Shown here: positions 8,972 to 19,062 of the stretch, one piece after another | Layout of the letters: every line of letters starts with the position of its first letter | Position numbering within the stretch: the stretch's first letter is position 1 | NCBI GenBank assembly: GCA_963846565.1 | Contig: CAWJWL010000005.1 | Location: 1,811,608-1,875,607, forward strand | Source of the DNA: WHSW01 sp963846565 | GTDB lineage: Bacteria; Actinomycetota; Thermoleophilia; Solirubrobacterales; 70-9 | Direction: 5' to 3' | Length of the DNA: 64,000 bases | The notes under the pieces: model-generated | The model's database searches: none | What the model was told of the DNA's origin: nothing | The model's input: the letters and a program-made list of their open reading frames with translations, nothing else | Position numbers and translations under genes: made by a program

Positions 8972-11138
8972 ATGGCTGAGCGAGATCCGCGCGTGCTGGC
9001 GATCGACGCCGGCGGCACGATGACCGACACGTTCATCGTCGACGGCGCAGGCAACTTCGTCGTCGGCAAGGCGCAGACCACGCCGGAGGACGAGTCGGTC
9101 GGGTTCATGGCGTCGGCGCGCGACGACGCCTCGCCAGTGGGACTCGACGCCCGGAGGAGGCTTTCCCGCGGATCGCGCTCGGGCATCTACTCGCGGCACG
9201 GCGATGCTCAACCGCCTGCTGTCGCGCAAGGGCCGCAACGTCGGCGCCATCGTCACCGCCGGGCAGGAGGACTACCTGCGGATCGAGCGCGGGATCCAGA
9301 CCTACCTCGGCTACTCCTACGCCGACCGCCTGCACCTCGTCGACCCACCATCCACAACGAGCCGCTCGTGCCGCGCGAGCCGCATGAACGGAGTCCGCGG
9401 ACGCATCGACCTGTTCGGCGACCGAGGTGCTCGCCGCTGCGCGAGCAGGACGTCCGCGACTGCGGCCACGGAGCTGCTCGACGCGGGCGTCGAGGGCATC
9501 GTGCATCTGCCTGCTGTTCAGCTACCGCAACGCCTCGCACGAGCAGCGCGTCGGCGAGATCGTCGAGGAGGTGAAGGCGGAGCGCGGGGTCGAACGGCGA
9601 CGGTCCCGGTCTTCGTCTCGCGTCGGAGCTGTACCCGCTGCGCCGCGACTTCCCGCGGCTGAACACGACGCTGATCGAGGCCTACGCAGCCGAGCCCTCG
9701 CGCGGGACGCTGCAGAAGGTCCGCGACGCGACCAAGGAGGCGGCGCCGGCTTCGAGCTGCGGGTGATGGCCTCGCACGGCGGCACGATCTCGATCGACGC
9801 CGAAGGAGCTCGCCACGACGCTCGTCTCCGGGCCGATCGGCGGCGTCGTCGGCGCGCGCTGCGCTCGCCGACGGCTCGAGCCTCAACAACGTGCTCTGCA
9901 CCGACATCGGCGGCACGTCGTTCGACATCGCGCTGATCACCGGACGGACGTTACGACATCACGCCGACGCCCGACATCGCGCAGCTTCATGCTCAACATG
10001 CCGCTCGTCCAGATCGACTCGGTCGGCGCCGGCATCCGGCTCGCTTCGTGCGCATCGACCCCGAACGCGCGACCGGCCCGAGCTCGGCCCGACTCCGCCG
10101 GCGCGCTGATCGGCACGCGCGTGGCCCGAGGGCGGCGCTCGAGACCGTCTCGGTGACCGACCTGAACCTCGTGCTCGGCCGGCTGAACCCCGAGTACTTC
10201 CTCGGCGGCCAGGTCGACGCTCGACCTCGAGCGCGCGCGCGCCGAGGTCAAGCGCCAGGTCGCCGACCCGCTGGGCCTCGAGCGTCGAGACGCCGCCGCC
10301 GGGGTCGATCGAGCTGTTCGAGACAGACGCTCCGCAACGAGGCGGTCAGGCCGGATCCTCGGCAAGGGCTACTCGCCCGCCGACTACACGCTGCTCTGTT
10401 ACGGCGGCGGCGGGCCGCTGCACGTCGCGGGCTACACGCAGGGGGTCGCCTACCGCGACGTGCTCGTGCCCGCCTGGGCGGCCGGCTTCTCGGCCTTCGG
10501 CTGCGCCTGCGCCGACTTCGAGTACCGCTACGACCAGACGATCGACATGCCGATCGCTGCCCACGGCCGACGACATGGAGAAGGCCGGGATCGGCTTATG
10601 GTCACCGAGGCCTGGACGCGCGCTCGAGGAGCGGGTCGCCGCCGAGTTCGCGAAGTCGGGCGATCGATCGCCGAGCGACATCTCCTTCACCCACTCCGTG
10701 CGCATGCAGTACTACGGCCAGCTCAACGACATCGAGATCGACTCGCCGCACATGGAGATGGAGGAGGGCGAGCACGTCGATGCGCTGATCGCGGCATTCG
10801 AGGCGACCTATCGAAGGTCTACGCCCGCTCGGCGCGCTCGCCGGAGCTCGGCTATCTCGTCACGCAGGCGATCGTCCACGGCTCGGTCCGAGGTCGAGAA
10901 GCCGGCGCTGCCCGACCAGGACGAGGGCTCCGGCGCCCCGGCCGTCGACTCCACCCGGACCGTCCGCTGGCGCGAGGGCGACGCCGAGACCTCGATCATC
11001 CGCCTCGAGCGCGTCGAGGCGGGGCACGAGATCGAGGGGCCGGCGATCGTCGAGCACTCCGCGACCACGTTCGCGATTCCGCCCGGGCGCTCCGCACGGC
11101 TCGACCGCCACGGGATCTTCCATCTGGGGGGCGGCTGA
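8972..11138 (+). pseudogene. acxA: acetone carboxylase beta subunit (hydantoinase A/oxoprolinase family), many frame breaks
   Basis: The first 45 codons read cleanly (LAIDAGGTMTDTFIVDG, the ATP-binding opening of HyuA/AcxA proteins). The rest of the protein can be followed through all three frames: TAGQEDYLR, RGIQTYLGYSYADRLHL, FSYRNASHEQRV, RVMASHGGTISI, LCTDIGGTSFDIALIT, LLCYGGGGPLHVAGYT, MQYYGQLNDIEIDSPHME, and FAIPPGRSARLDRHGIFHL at the end. I count around two dozen shifts, nearly all one extra base, a few one base missing. Total length corrected for them is close to the roughly 715 residues of known AcxA. In the family this subunit uses ATP to activate acetone and bicarbonate to make acetoacetate. 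acxB and acxC lie downstream after an intervening protease gene. Degeneration or unpolished long-read sequence are both possible. Confidence 0.75.
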
Positions 11139-11206
11139 GCGGTTGACTTCCGGCTCGTGAGGCCGTAGCTTCCCGGCCGACGATCGGCAATCCCGGGGGG
11201 AGCGCA

Positions 11207-14200
11207 ATGGACAACCTAGGTAGCGTCGGCAGAGCGGTGCTTGGTGCTGCGGTCCTTGCCGTGGCGGTCACGGGGGCCGCGTCGGCGATCGCCCAACAGG
11301 AACCCGCCCTCCCCGGCACTCACCTGTACGTGGTGCCCGCAACCGCTGAGGGTGAAGTCGCCATCGACGCCGCCGCGGCGGATGTGGTCGCCTCCTACGA
11401 GTCCTTCAAGCTCGTCTCCGCGGACGGATCGTCCGACGACGCGCTGCGGGCGGCCGGCGCCGAGCGTCGCGATGACATGCGCACCGTGGCGACGGCTGCG
11501 GGCCAGGAAGACCCGGCGGCGGAGCGCGCGTTCGCTCGCACGGACGAATCGCTTGCGCTCGTCCAGTTCAAGGGGCCGATCAAGGATGCGTGGCTCGAGG
11601 ACCTGCGCGCGACCGGGGTCACCGTCGTCACGTACATGGCGCAGAACGCTTACCTCGTCCACGCCGGCGCCGCCGAGGCCAACTCCCTCGCCGAGTTTGC
11701 GGAGGCGGGTGAGGTGCGCGCGATAACCGCATTCGGGGCGGGCGAGAAGACCGAGCCGGGAGTCGCCTCGACGGGATCCGTCGCCGTCGCGGTCGAGATC
11801 ATCGACGGCCCCCCGGGCACCGCGGCGCGCGGGACGCTCGCCGGGGCCGACGAGCTTCGCGGACCCGCGCGCTTTGACGGGACGACGGCGGAGTTCGTGA
11901 CGGTCGGCGCCGCCACGGCGCAGGCTCTCGCGCACGATCCGGGCGTCGTCGCGATCGAGCCGTGGGTCGAGCCCGAGCTGCTCGACGAGCGCGCCGCGTC
12001 GATCGTCGCCGGACGGGTCAATGCCGCCGGCAACACGCTCTCAGCGGCGAACTACTTCGGCTTCCTCAACTCCCAGGGATTCCCGACCACGACCCTGCCG
12101 GACGTCATCGACATCACCGACGAGGGCATCGACAAGGGGATCGTGCCGGTCCCGGCGGGCTCCCACGTCGACTTCTTCGTCAACGGGAACCCCGCGGCGA
12201 GCTCGCGGCTCACCTACGCCCAGGAGGCGACCGCGGGGGACGCGAACGCTCGCGATTGCGGTGGGCACGGGACGAACGTCGCTTCGATCGCGGCGGGTTA
12301 CAACAAGTCGACCGGCGCGTCGGTCGAGGACGCGGCCGGCTACAACTACGGCCTCGGCGTGGCTCCGCGGGCAAAGCTGGGCGCGACGAAGATCTTCAAC
12401 TGCGCGGGCAGCTTCGACGTGCAGACAAGCCTCGCGGCGCTGCACTCGAATGCCTTCGCCGCCGGTGCGCGCCTGTCGAACAACTCTTGGGGAGCGCCGG
12501 TCGGCGGCGCCTACAACGCTCAGTCCCGCGAGTTCGACTTCCTCGTCCGCGACGCGCGGCCCGCCCAGGCGGGCAACCAGCAGTTCGTCGAGGTCGTCGC
12601 CGCCGGCAACTCGGGGGCCGGGGCCAACACGATCGGCTCGCCGGCGACGGCGAAGAACGTGATCACCGTCGGCGCCTCGGAGAACGTGCGGCCGATCGGT
12701 GGCACCGACGGCTGCGGTGTCACCGACGCCGGCGCCGACAACGCCAGGGACATCATCAACTTCTCGAGCCGCGGCCCGACCGACGACGGCCGCCTCAAGC
12801 CCGACATCGTCGCGCCCGGCACCCATGTGACGGGGGCGCAGCCGCAGACGGGCGCGGAGTTCAACGGCTCCGGTACCTGCAACCCGCAGTTCCCGGCGGG
12901 GAGCTCCATCTACTCGCTCGTCTCCGGTACGTCCCAGGCGACGCCCGAGGTGACGGGGGCCTCGACGCTGATCCGGGACTGGTATCGGCGCGAAATCGGC
13001 GGCGGGACGGATGTGCCATCGCCGGCGATGACGAAGGCGCTGCTCGTGAACACCGCGACCGATCAGGTCGGCGGCCAGGACGGCGCGAGCGGTACGAACA
13101 CGAACATCCCGACTCAGATCCAGGGTTGGGGGCGTGTCAACCTCGCGAACACCTTCGGCGACACGGCGCGGCAGTACATCGATCAGACGGACCGCCTCGG
13201 CGCGAGCGGCCAGGCGGACACCACTGCGTACACGATCGCCGACACCACGAAACCGCTCAAGGTGACGCTCGCGTGGACGGACGCCCCCGGGCCGACCTCG
13301 GGCAACTCCTTCGTCAACGACCTCGACCTGGTCGTCCGCCGGGGTGCCCAGACCTTCAAGGGCAACGTGCTCACCGGCGGCACCTCGGTCACCGGCGGGA
13401 ACGCCGACCCTCGTAACAACGTCGAGAACGTCTACCTGCCCGCGGGGTTGGGCGGACGGGTATTCGTCGACGTCCGGGCGACCAACATCGCGGGCGACGG
13501 CGTCCCCGGGACCGCCGACCTCACCGACCAGGACTACGCGCTCGTCGTCTCGAACGCGAACGTCCCGACGACCCCCGTGCTCGCGCACGACCTCTCGACC
13601 ACCACCGAGATCGGCGATGGCGACGGGGGCATCGAACCCGGCGAATCGTTCCGGCTGCGCGAGCGCCTGCGCAATCTCGGCGGCGCGGCGGCCACCGGGA
13701 TCACGTCCACCCTCTCCGGTCCTGCGCGGACGACCGTGTCGGTCGCAAACTCCGCATATCCCAACATCGCGGTGGGTGGCGTCGGGACCAACTCGACCCA
13801 GTTCCGCGTGGGCCTTGCCAACAATTACGTCTGTGGGAAGCCCGTCGCCTTGTCGCTCTCTCTGGCGACCGCGCAGGGGCCGCAGACGGTGAACTTCGAG
13901 CTCCCGACGGGAGCCCCGGCGGCGTTCGACAGCGCCGACGTGCCGAAGGCGATCCCGGACGCCAACCCCGGAGGGGTGTCATCGACGCTGAACGTGCCGG
14001 GCAGCGGGACGATCACTGATCTCGACGTCCGCGTCGGTTCGATCACCCACCCCTTCGTCGGCGACCTGCGCATCGTGCTCACCGGTCCCGACGCGACCAC
14101 GGTGCAACTGGCCACCAACCGTGGCAGCAGCGGCGACAACTACGCCGGCACCGTCTTCGATGACGAGGCGGCAACCGCGATCATCGCGGGCGCGGCGCCA

Positions 14201-14350
14201 TTCGCGGGGTCGTTCCGACCCGAGGTACCGCTATCGGCGTTCGACGGCAAGAACCTGGGCGGAACGTGGACGCTCAACGTCTCGGACACGGCAGGCGCGG
14301 ACGTCGGCACGCTGAACGCCTGGGGTCTCACAACCCCACCCGTCTGCTGA
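11207..14350 (+). CDS. secreted subtilisin-like serine protease with P-domain
   Basis: 1047 residues, read without any frame break. A signal peptide (about 1-29) ends near ASAIAQQ. A long propeptide-like region precedes the S8 catalytic domain with Asp305 (ITDEGID), His354 (GGHGTN), oxyanion Asn468 (AAGNSG) and Ser576 (SGTSQATP). Cysteines flank the active-site His and Ser segments. A beta-rich region follows and the last 160 residues (ITDLDVRVGSITHPFVGDL to TLNAWGL) match the proprotein-convertase P-domain. The start has a strong GGGGGGAGCGC ribosome site and lies 68 bp after acxA; acxB starts 38 bp after the stop. A secreted protease inside a cytoplasmic carboxylase operon is an odd order and suggests insertion. 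Confidence 0.9.
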   Translation: MDNLGSVGRAVLGAAVLAVAVTGAASAIAQQEPALPGTHLYVVPATAEGEVAIDAAAADVVASYESFKLVSADGSSDDALRAAGAERRDDMRTVATAAGQEDPAAERAFARTDESLALVQFKGPIKDAWLEDLRATGVTVVTYMAQNAYLVHAGAAEANSLAEFAEAGEVRAITAFGAGEKTEPGVASTGSVAVAVEIIDGPPGTAARGTLAGADELRGPARFDGTTAEFVTVGAATAQALAHDPGVVAIEPWVEPELLDERAASIVAGRVNAAGNTLSAANYFGFLNSQGFPTTTLPDVIDITDEGIDKGIVPVPAGSHVDFFVNGNPAASSRLTYAQEATAGDANARDCGGHGTNVASIAAGYNKSTGASVEDAAGYNYGLGVAPRAKLGATKIFNCAGSFDVQTSLAALHSNAFAAGARLSNNSWGAPVGGAYNAQSREFDFLVRDARPAQAGNQQFVEVVAAGNSGAGANTIGSPATAKNVITVGASENVRPIGGTDGCGVTDAGADNARDIINFSSRGPTDDGRLKPDIVAPGTHVTGAQPQTGAEFNGSGTCNPQFPAGSSIYSLVSGTSQATPEVTGASTLIRDWYRREIGGGTDVPSPAMTKALLVNTATDQVGGQDGASGTNTNIPTQIQGWGRVNLANTFGDTARQYIDQTDRLGASGQADTTAYTIADTTKPLKVTLAWTDAPGPTSGNSFVNDLDLVVRRGAQTFKGNVLTGGTSVTGGNADPRNNVENVYLPAGLGGRVFVDVRATNIAGDGVPGTADLTDQDYALVVSNANVPTTPVLAHDLSTTTEIGDGDGGIEPGESFRLRERLRNLGGAAATGITSTLSGPARTTVSVANSAYPNIAVGGVGTNSTQFRVGLANNYVCGKPVALSLSLATAQGPQTVNFELPTGAPAAFDSADVPKAIPDANPGGVSSTLNVPGSGTITDLDVRVGSITHPFVGDLRIVLTGPDATTVQLATNRGSSGDNYAGTVFDDEAATAIIAGAAPFAGSFRPEVPLSAFDGKNLGGTWTLNVSDTAGADVGTLNAWGLTTPPVC

Positions 14351-14388
14351 GCGGCAGGCGCACAGCGCACCGGGATAGAGTGCCGTAA

Positions 14389-16879
14389 ATGGCGATCGTC
14401 GACGCGACTCGCGATCTCGAGCCACACACAGTCGACGGGATCGGCTGGGACGGCAAACGGCTCGACGCGATGCTCGCCGAGTCCGAGCGGCTCTTCGAGA
14501 CCACCGGCTCCTACTACGGGCTCACCGGCGATCTCGCGCTGAAGGACTCGCGAGCCGATCGAGCTACGAGAAGCTCTTCTCGCCGCCTGCGCGGCGGCCT
14601 CGTCTCCGCGCGCGAGACGGCGCTCAACATCTCCGCCTCGCCGATCGTGCGCGAGCTCGGCGAGCTCTGCTTCGCGCTCTACACGCCGGAGGGCGACTCG
14701 ATCGCGCTGTCGACCGGGATCATCGTCCACGTCCACACGATGTCGGACGCGATCAAGTACATGGTCCGAAACGGCTGGGAGGACAACCCGAAGATCCGGC
14801 CCGGCGACATCTTCGCCAACAACGACCCGATGATCGGCGACGTGCACAACGCCGACGTGCAGACCTTCGTCCCGATCTTCTGGGAGGGCGAGCTGGTCGC
14901 CTGGGCCGGCGGCGTCACGCACGTCCTCGACATCGGCGCCTCGACACCCGGGCGGGGTCCCGGTCGGGCCGACGAACCGGCTCGACGACGGCATCGACCT
15001 GCCCTGCATGAAGATCGGCGAGGAGGACGAGCTCGCTGCCTGGCACCTGGTGCGCTGCCAGAAGCAGACCCGGGCGCCGATGTACTACCTGCTCGACGAG
15101 CGCACCCGGCTCGCCGGCTGCCACATGGTCCGCGACGCGGTCGAGCGCGTGATCCTCGAGGAGGGCCTCGACACGTTCAAGCAGTTCAGCCGCGAGGTGA
15201 TCGAGGACGGGCGGCGCTCGTTCAAGTCGCGGATTCGCGAGATGACGGTGCCCGGTCGATATCGCGCCGCGTCGTTCCAGGACATCACGCTACGCCGACA
15301 AGGTCCAGCTGCCCGCGCGCGCACGCCGCGACTTCGTCATGCACGCCCCGTTCGAGGTCCGGATCGGTGGCGACGGCGACTGACGCACTCGACCTCGACG
15401 GCTCCTCGGCCTGGGGCTGGCACTCGATGAACTGCACGCCGTCGGGGATGCAGGGCGCGCATCTGGGTGATGTTCACGCAGACGCTGATCTGCAACGACA
15501 AGGTCAACGACGGCGCCTACTTCGCGATCGAGACCAACTTCCCCGAGGGCTCGGTGGCCGAACCTCGGCGACGCTGAGGGCTCGACCGGCATCGCCTGGG
15601 CGTTCCTGCAGCCCGCGTTCACCGGCTACCCGCGAACGCTCTCGCGGGCGCTGCAGGCTCGCGGCTTCATCGAGGAGGTGATCGGCGCGTACTCGGTCAG
15701 CGGCAACGTGATCCAGGGCGGCGGCGTCGACCAGTACGGCAGCTCGTCGGCGATCATGAACTTCGAGATCGCGGCACAGGGGATGGGCGGCCAAGTACGT
15801 CCTCGACGGCACCGAGACCGGCGCGGCGATGTTCAACCCCGAGGGCGACGTCGGCGACATCGAGATGTGGGAGCTGATCTGCCCGATGATCTACCTCTCG
15901 CGGCGGATGAAGCCGAACACGTCCGGCCCCGGCCGGCACCGCGGCGGCTCGAGCTTCGAGTCGCTGCCGCTGGTCTGGAACACGCCGCTTCTGGGAGCTC
16001 CAGAACCTCGGCACGACGCGCATGCTTCACCTCGCCGGGGATCTTCGGCGGCTACCCGGGCTCGGTCGCCTACCTGCACAACATCCGCGACAACAGACCT
16101 CGCCGAGCTCGCCGCCGCGGGCGAGGCCTACCCGGTCGCCGACGGGCCGTTCGCGGACCCGGCGCTGCTCGCGATCGAGGGCGAGCGCGAGTCTGAAGCA
16201 CGACAACTTCACGATGCTGGCCCCGTTCAAGTCCGGCGACCTCTACCACTCGGTGATGAAGGGCGCCGCCGGGCTCGGCGACCCGCTCGAGCGCCCGGCG
16301 GAAGCCGTCGAGCGCGACGTCGCCGGGGGCCACATCGAGCCCGAGTTCGCCGAGTCGATCTACGCCGTCGACGATCGCGACGGCGCCCGCGCCCGGCGGC
16401 TCGAGCGCGCGCGCCCGGCGGGCGAGTGGTGGGCAGGCCGAGCGCGAGCGGGTCCTCGCCGGGATCTGATCGAGCCGGTGAAGGTGGGCTATGAGGAGTC
16501 GATGAAGCTCTCCGAGGGCTGGGCGGCCGAGTTCCGCGGCTTCTGGGACCTGCCCGAGGACTTCATGTTCGGGATCGAGACGCCGACCGTGCCCGAAACG
16601 CGCAAGGCGAAGCCGGGCAAGGTCACGCCGCAGGAGTCGGCAGCCGCCTTCCTCGCCTCATCCGAGGTGGAGACGGTCGAGCAGGCGAAGCCCGTCGGCC
16701 GCACGCTCGAGCGCGACACGCTCGAGGCGATGCTCGACGAGAAGCTCTCCCGGCGCGAGGTCAAGGAGATCCAGTCGGGCTACAAGGACCCGGACCGCTT
16801 CGACAAGTGGATCGCGGTCCTGCAGGACCGGGTGCCGTGGGACGACCCGATCGTGCTCCCGCTGGGCGAGGCGCTCTGA
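14389..16879 (+). pseudogene. acxB: acetone carboxylase alpha subunit (hydantoinase B/oxoprolinase family), many frame breaks
   Basis: The HyuB/AcxB-type catalytic subunit can be followed end to end: LVSARETALNISASPIVREL, GDIFANNDPMIGDVHNADV, WHLVRCQKQTRAPMYYLLDE, HSMNCTPSGMQGA, FTGYPRTLSRALQARGFIEE, SGNVIQGGGVDQYGSSSAI, GRHRGGSSFESLPLVWNTP, GDLYHSVMKGAAGLGDPLER and a clean C-terminal 130 residues ending IVLPLGEAL. About 15 single-base shifts interrupt it, for example near 14551, 14564, 14583, 14953, 15290, 15381, 15460, 15560, 15988, 16095 and 16192, mostly extra bases. It carries out the carboxylation with AcxA and AcxC in the known complex. ATG at 14389, 38 bp after the subtilisin gene; acxC follows at 1 bp. 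Confidence 0.75.
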
Positions 16880-16880
16880 C

Positions 16881-17196
16881 GTGGTGCGGCGCCAGTCGGA
16901 TGGCGAGTTGATCATCCGCTCAGAGGCCGGCCACGACTTCTGTCGCTTCGACGAGAACTGGAAGATGCACGCCCCCGTCTTCATCCGCGACACGGACGAG
17001 CTGCTCGGCGAGGTCTATCCGAAGCTGGCCCACTGCGATCCCGAGTGGATGGAGCTGCGCGAGTTCTACTGCCCGAGGTCCGGGCGCCTGCTCGAGGTCG
17101 AGGCGGTGACCAGCGGGCTACCCCGTCGTCCACGACTTCCTCCCGGACGTCGAGGGCTTCTACCGCGGCTGGCTCGGGCGCGAGCTGCCGGCGTAG
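16881..17196 (+). CDS. acxC: acetone carboxylase gamma subunit, one frame break
   Basis: Small subunit of the acetone carboxylase complex. GTG start 1 bp after the acxB stop. The first 75 residues contain SEAGHDFCRFDENWKMHAPV and FYCPRSGRLLEVEAV, which match the gamma-subunit family and carry the Cys residues expected of a small metal-binding subunit. At about 17119 one extra C (between GGG and TAC) shifts the frame; removing it gives GYPVVHDFLPDVEGFYRGWL and a stop TAG at 17194-17196, after about 105 residues. As written, the unshifted frame runs on to 17231 with meaningless sequence. Shorter than the Xanthobacter subunit, so the N-terminus is minimal. Confidence 0.75.
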
Positions 17197-17240
17197 GACG
17201 TCGCGCGAATGATCCGCGGCGGGCGGGGTAACCCCTCGTC

Positions 17241-17609
17241 ATGTCAACGCTTCTGATCATCGTCATCGTCATCGCCGCGATCGTCGTCGTCGGGCTGCTC
17301 ATCTCGCTCGCCCGCCAGCGCTCGGCGGAGCGCGAGCTCGAGCACGCTCGCCTCTCCGACGAGGCAACGGCGCACCGCGACACGGCCGACTCGAACGTGG
17401 AGCGTGCCCGCGAGCGCGGGCGCGACGCCGACATTCACCGCGAGCACGCGAGCGAGCACGCTGTCGCTGCCGACGAGCACGCCGCTGCCGCGGCCGAGCA
17501 TGCCGAGCGCGCGAGCAAGCTCGAGCAGGAGGCTGCACGCGCCGGCAACGCGGCCGCCTTCCATGACAAGCAAGCGGCCGAGCGCGAGGAGCAGCTCGAG
17601 CAGCCGTAG
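17241..17609 (+). CDS. small membrane-anchored coiled-coil protein
   Basis: 122 residues. Residues 2-24 are one hydrophobic helix (LLIIVIVIAAIVVVGLLISL), followed by a single long helix rich in Glu, Ala, Arg and His with repeated EHA/AEHA units and no Pro until the last residue. This predicts one membrane anchor and a rod-like cytoplasmic or extracytoplasmic coiled coil. Short proteins of this kind occur next to many actinobacterial genes without known role. It stands between acxC and the flavin monooxygenase on the same strand, 44 and 39 bp from them. Confidence 0.65.
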   Translation: MSTLLIIVIVIAAIVVVGLLISLARQRSAERELEHARLSDEATAHRDTADSNVERARERGRDADIHREHASEHAVAADEHAAAAAEHAERASKLEQEAARAGNAAAFHDKQAAEREEQLEQP

Positions 17610-17648
17610 CGCCGGCTTGGGGGCGCGTGGGGACTATCGTGCCCGGCG

Positions 17649-19010
17649 ATGGGCTATCTGATCCGTGGGGAGCCGGGGCCGGGCCGGCCCGAGGGGGCGA
17701 TTGAGCCCGACGCTTCGTTACCACGCGCCTGCGTGATCGGCGCCGGGTCGTGTGGGATCACGGCGGCGAAGGCGCTCTATGAAGCGCGGGTGCCGTTCGA
17801 CTGCTTCGAGGCCGGTCCCGAGGTCGGCGGCCTGTGGAAGTTCGAGAACCCGAACGGGCTGTCGGGCGCCTACTCGACGCTGGAGATGAACACCTCTGGG
17901 CCGCGGATGTCGTACTCGGACTTCCCGCTCGGCAGCGACGACTACCCGCGCCACGAGGACGTCGGCGCGTACTTCGATCGCTACGTGGACCACTTCGGCT
18001 TCCGCGACAAGATCACCTTCAACACGCGGGTGGGGAAGGTCGAGCCACGGGACGGCGGTGGGTTCCGGGTCTCGACCGGCGACGGCGAGGAGCGGGAGTA
18101 CGACGCGATCCTGGTCGCCAACGGCCACCACTGGGATCCGCGCTGGCCCGAGCCCGCGTTCCCGGGCGAGTTCGCCGGCACCCAGATGCACTCACACGAT
18201 TACCGCCGCCCCGAGCAGTTCGTGGGCAAGCGCGTCGTGGTCGTCGGGGGCGGCAACAGCGGCATGGACATCGCCCGCGACTCGAGCCACGTCGCGGCGG
18301 CAACCTTTCTGTCCCTGCGCCGCGGCTACCACGTGATCAAGAAGCGGCTTGGGCGAAAGAACACCCCGGTCGACCAGACACTGCTGCCGCCGTGGCTGCC
18401 GTGGCCGATCAAGCAGAAGGCGTTCGAGGTCCTGCGCCGGCGCTCCGGCGACATCTCCGACTACGGCTTCCCCGAGCCCGACCACAAGGTCGGGCACGCG
18501 CACCCGACGCTCACCGACCAGATACACGAGCGTCTCGCCGCCGGCGCGGTGAGGCCGAAGCCGAACATCCGCGAGCTGCGCGGCGACACGGTCGCCTTCG
18601 ACGACGGGTCGGAGGAGAACGTGGACGTGATCGTCTACTGCACCGGCTACAGGGTCACCTTCCCGTTCTTCGAGGACGACTTCCTCGCCGCGCCCGGGAA
18701 CGAGATCCCGCTCTATCACCGCACCTTCCACCCGGACGTCGAGAGCGTCTACTTCCTCGGGCTGATGCAGCCGCTGGGCGCGATCATGCCGCTCGCCGAG
18801 GCGCAGGGACGTTGGATCGCGAGCCTCTTGCGCGGGGATTACCGGCTGCCGCCGGCGGCCGAGATGCGCGCGGTGATCGCCGAGCAGCGAGCGGACGACC
18901 GAAAGCGCTTCTACGCCTCGCCCCGGCACACGATGGAGGTCGACTTCGACGAGTGGATGCGCGACTCCGGACGCGAGCTCGCGTCGGGCCGCTCCCGAGT
19001 CGCCGCTTGA
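17649..19010 (+). CDS. flavin-containing monooxygenase
   Basis: 453 residues, NADPH- and FAD-dependent. FAD-binding GAGSCG at 31-36 follows a short beta strand, the FMO identity motif FAGTQMHSHDY is at 175-185 and the NADPH-binding GGGNSG lies near 201-206; the late motif DVIVYCTGY (ATG-motif equivalent) is also present. The FxGxxxHxxxY form points to an FMO rather than a classical Baeyer-Villiger enzyme, though some FMOs do Baeyer-Villiger oxidation. Position after the acetone carboxylase genes allows a role in ketone metabolism, but this is inference. The gene has no frame break. Confidence 0.85.
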   Translation: MGYLIRGEPGPGRPEGAIEPDASLPRACVIGAGSCGITAAKALYEARVPFDCFEAGPEVGGLWKFENPNGLSGAYSTLEMNTSGPRMSYSDFPLGSDDYPRHEDVGAYFDRYVDHFGFRDKITFNTRVGKVEPRDGGGFRVSTGDGEEREYDAILVANGHHWDPRWPEPAFPGEFAGTQMHSHDYRRPEQFVGKRVVVVGGGNSGMDIARDSSHVAAATFLSLRRGYHVIKKRLGRKNTPVDQTLLPPWLPWPIKQKAFEVLRRRSGDISDYGFPEPDHKVGHAHPTLTDQIHERLAAGAVRPKPNIRELRGDTVAFDDGSEENVDVIVYCTGYRVTFPFFEDDFLAAPGNEIPLYHRTFHPDVESVYFLGLMQPLGAIMPLAEAQGRWIASLLRGDYRLPPAAEMRAVIAEQRADDRKRFYASPRHTMEVDFDEWMRDSGRELASGRSRVAA

Positions 19011-19062
19011 GCGCCGCCGAGCTCACGGCGTGTACGGGTCGATCGCGATCGGGTGAGCGTGC

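Noticed and set aside
12041..13588. 515-codon frame opposite the subtilisin gene
   Set aside because: Antisense shadow without recognisable pattern; the plus strand has the whole protease.
9130..16470. Single extra bases between whole codons, as if a +1 programmed frameshift system existed
   Set aside because: Any one-base insertion can be parsed at a codon boundary. The inserted bases share no slippery context or stop codon, and shortened homopolymers also occur, so error or decay is simpler.
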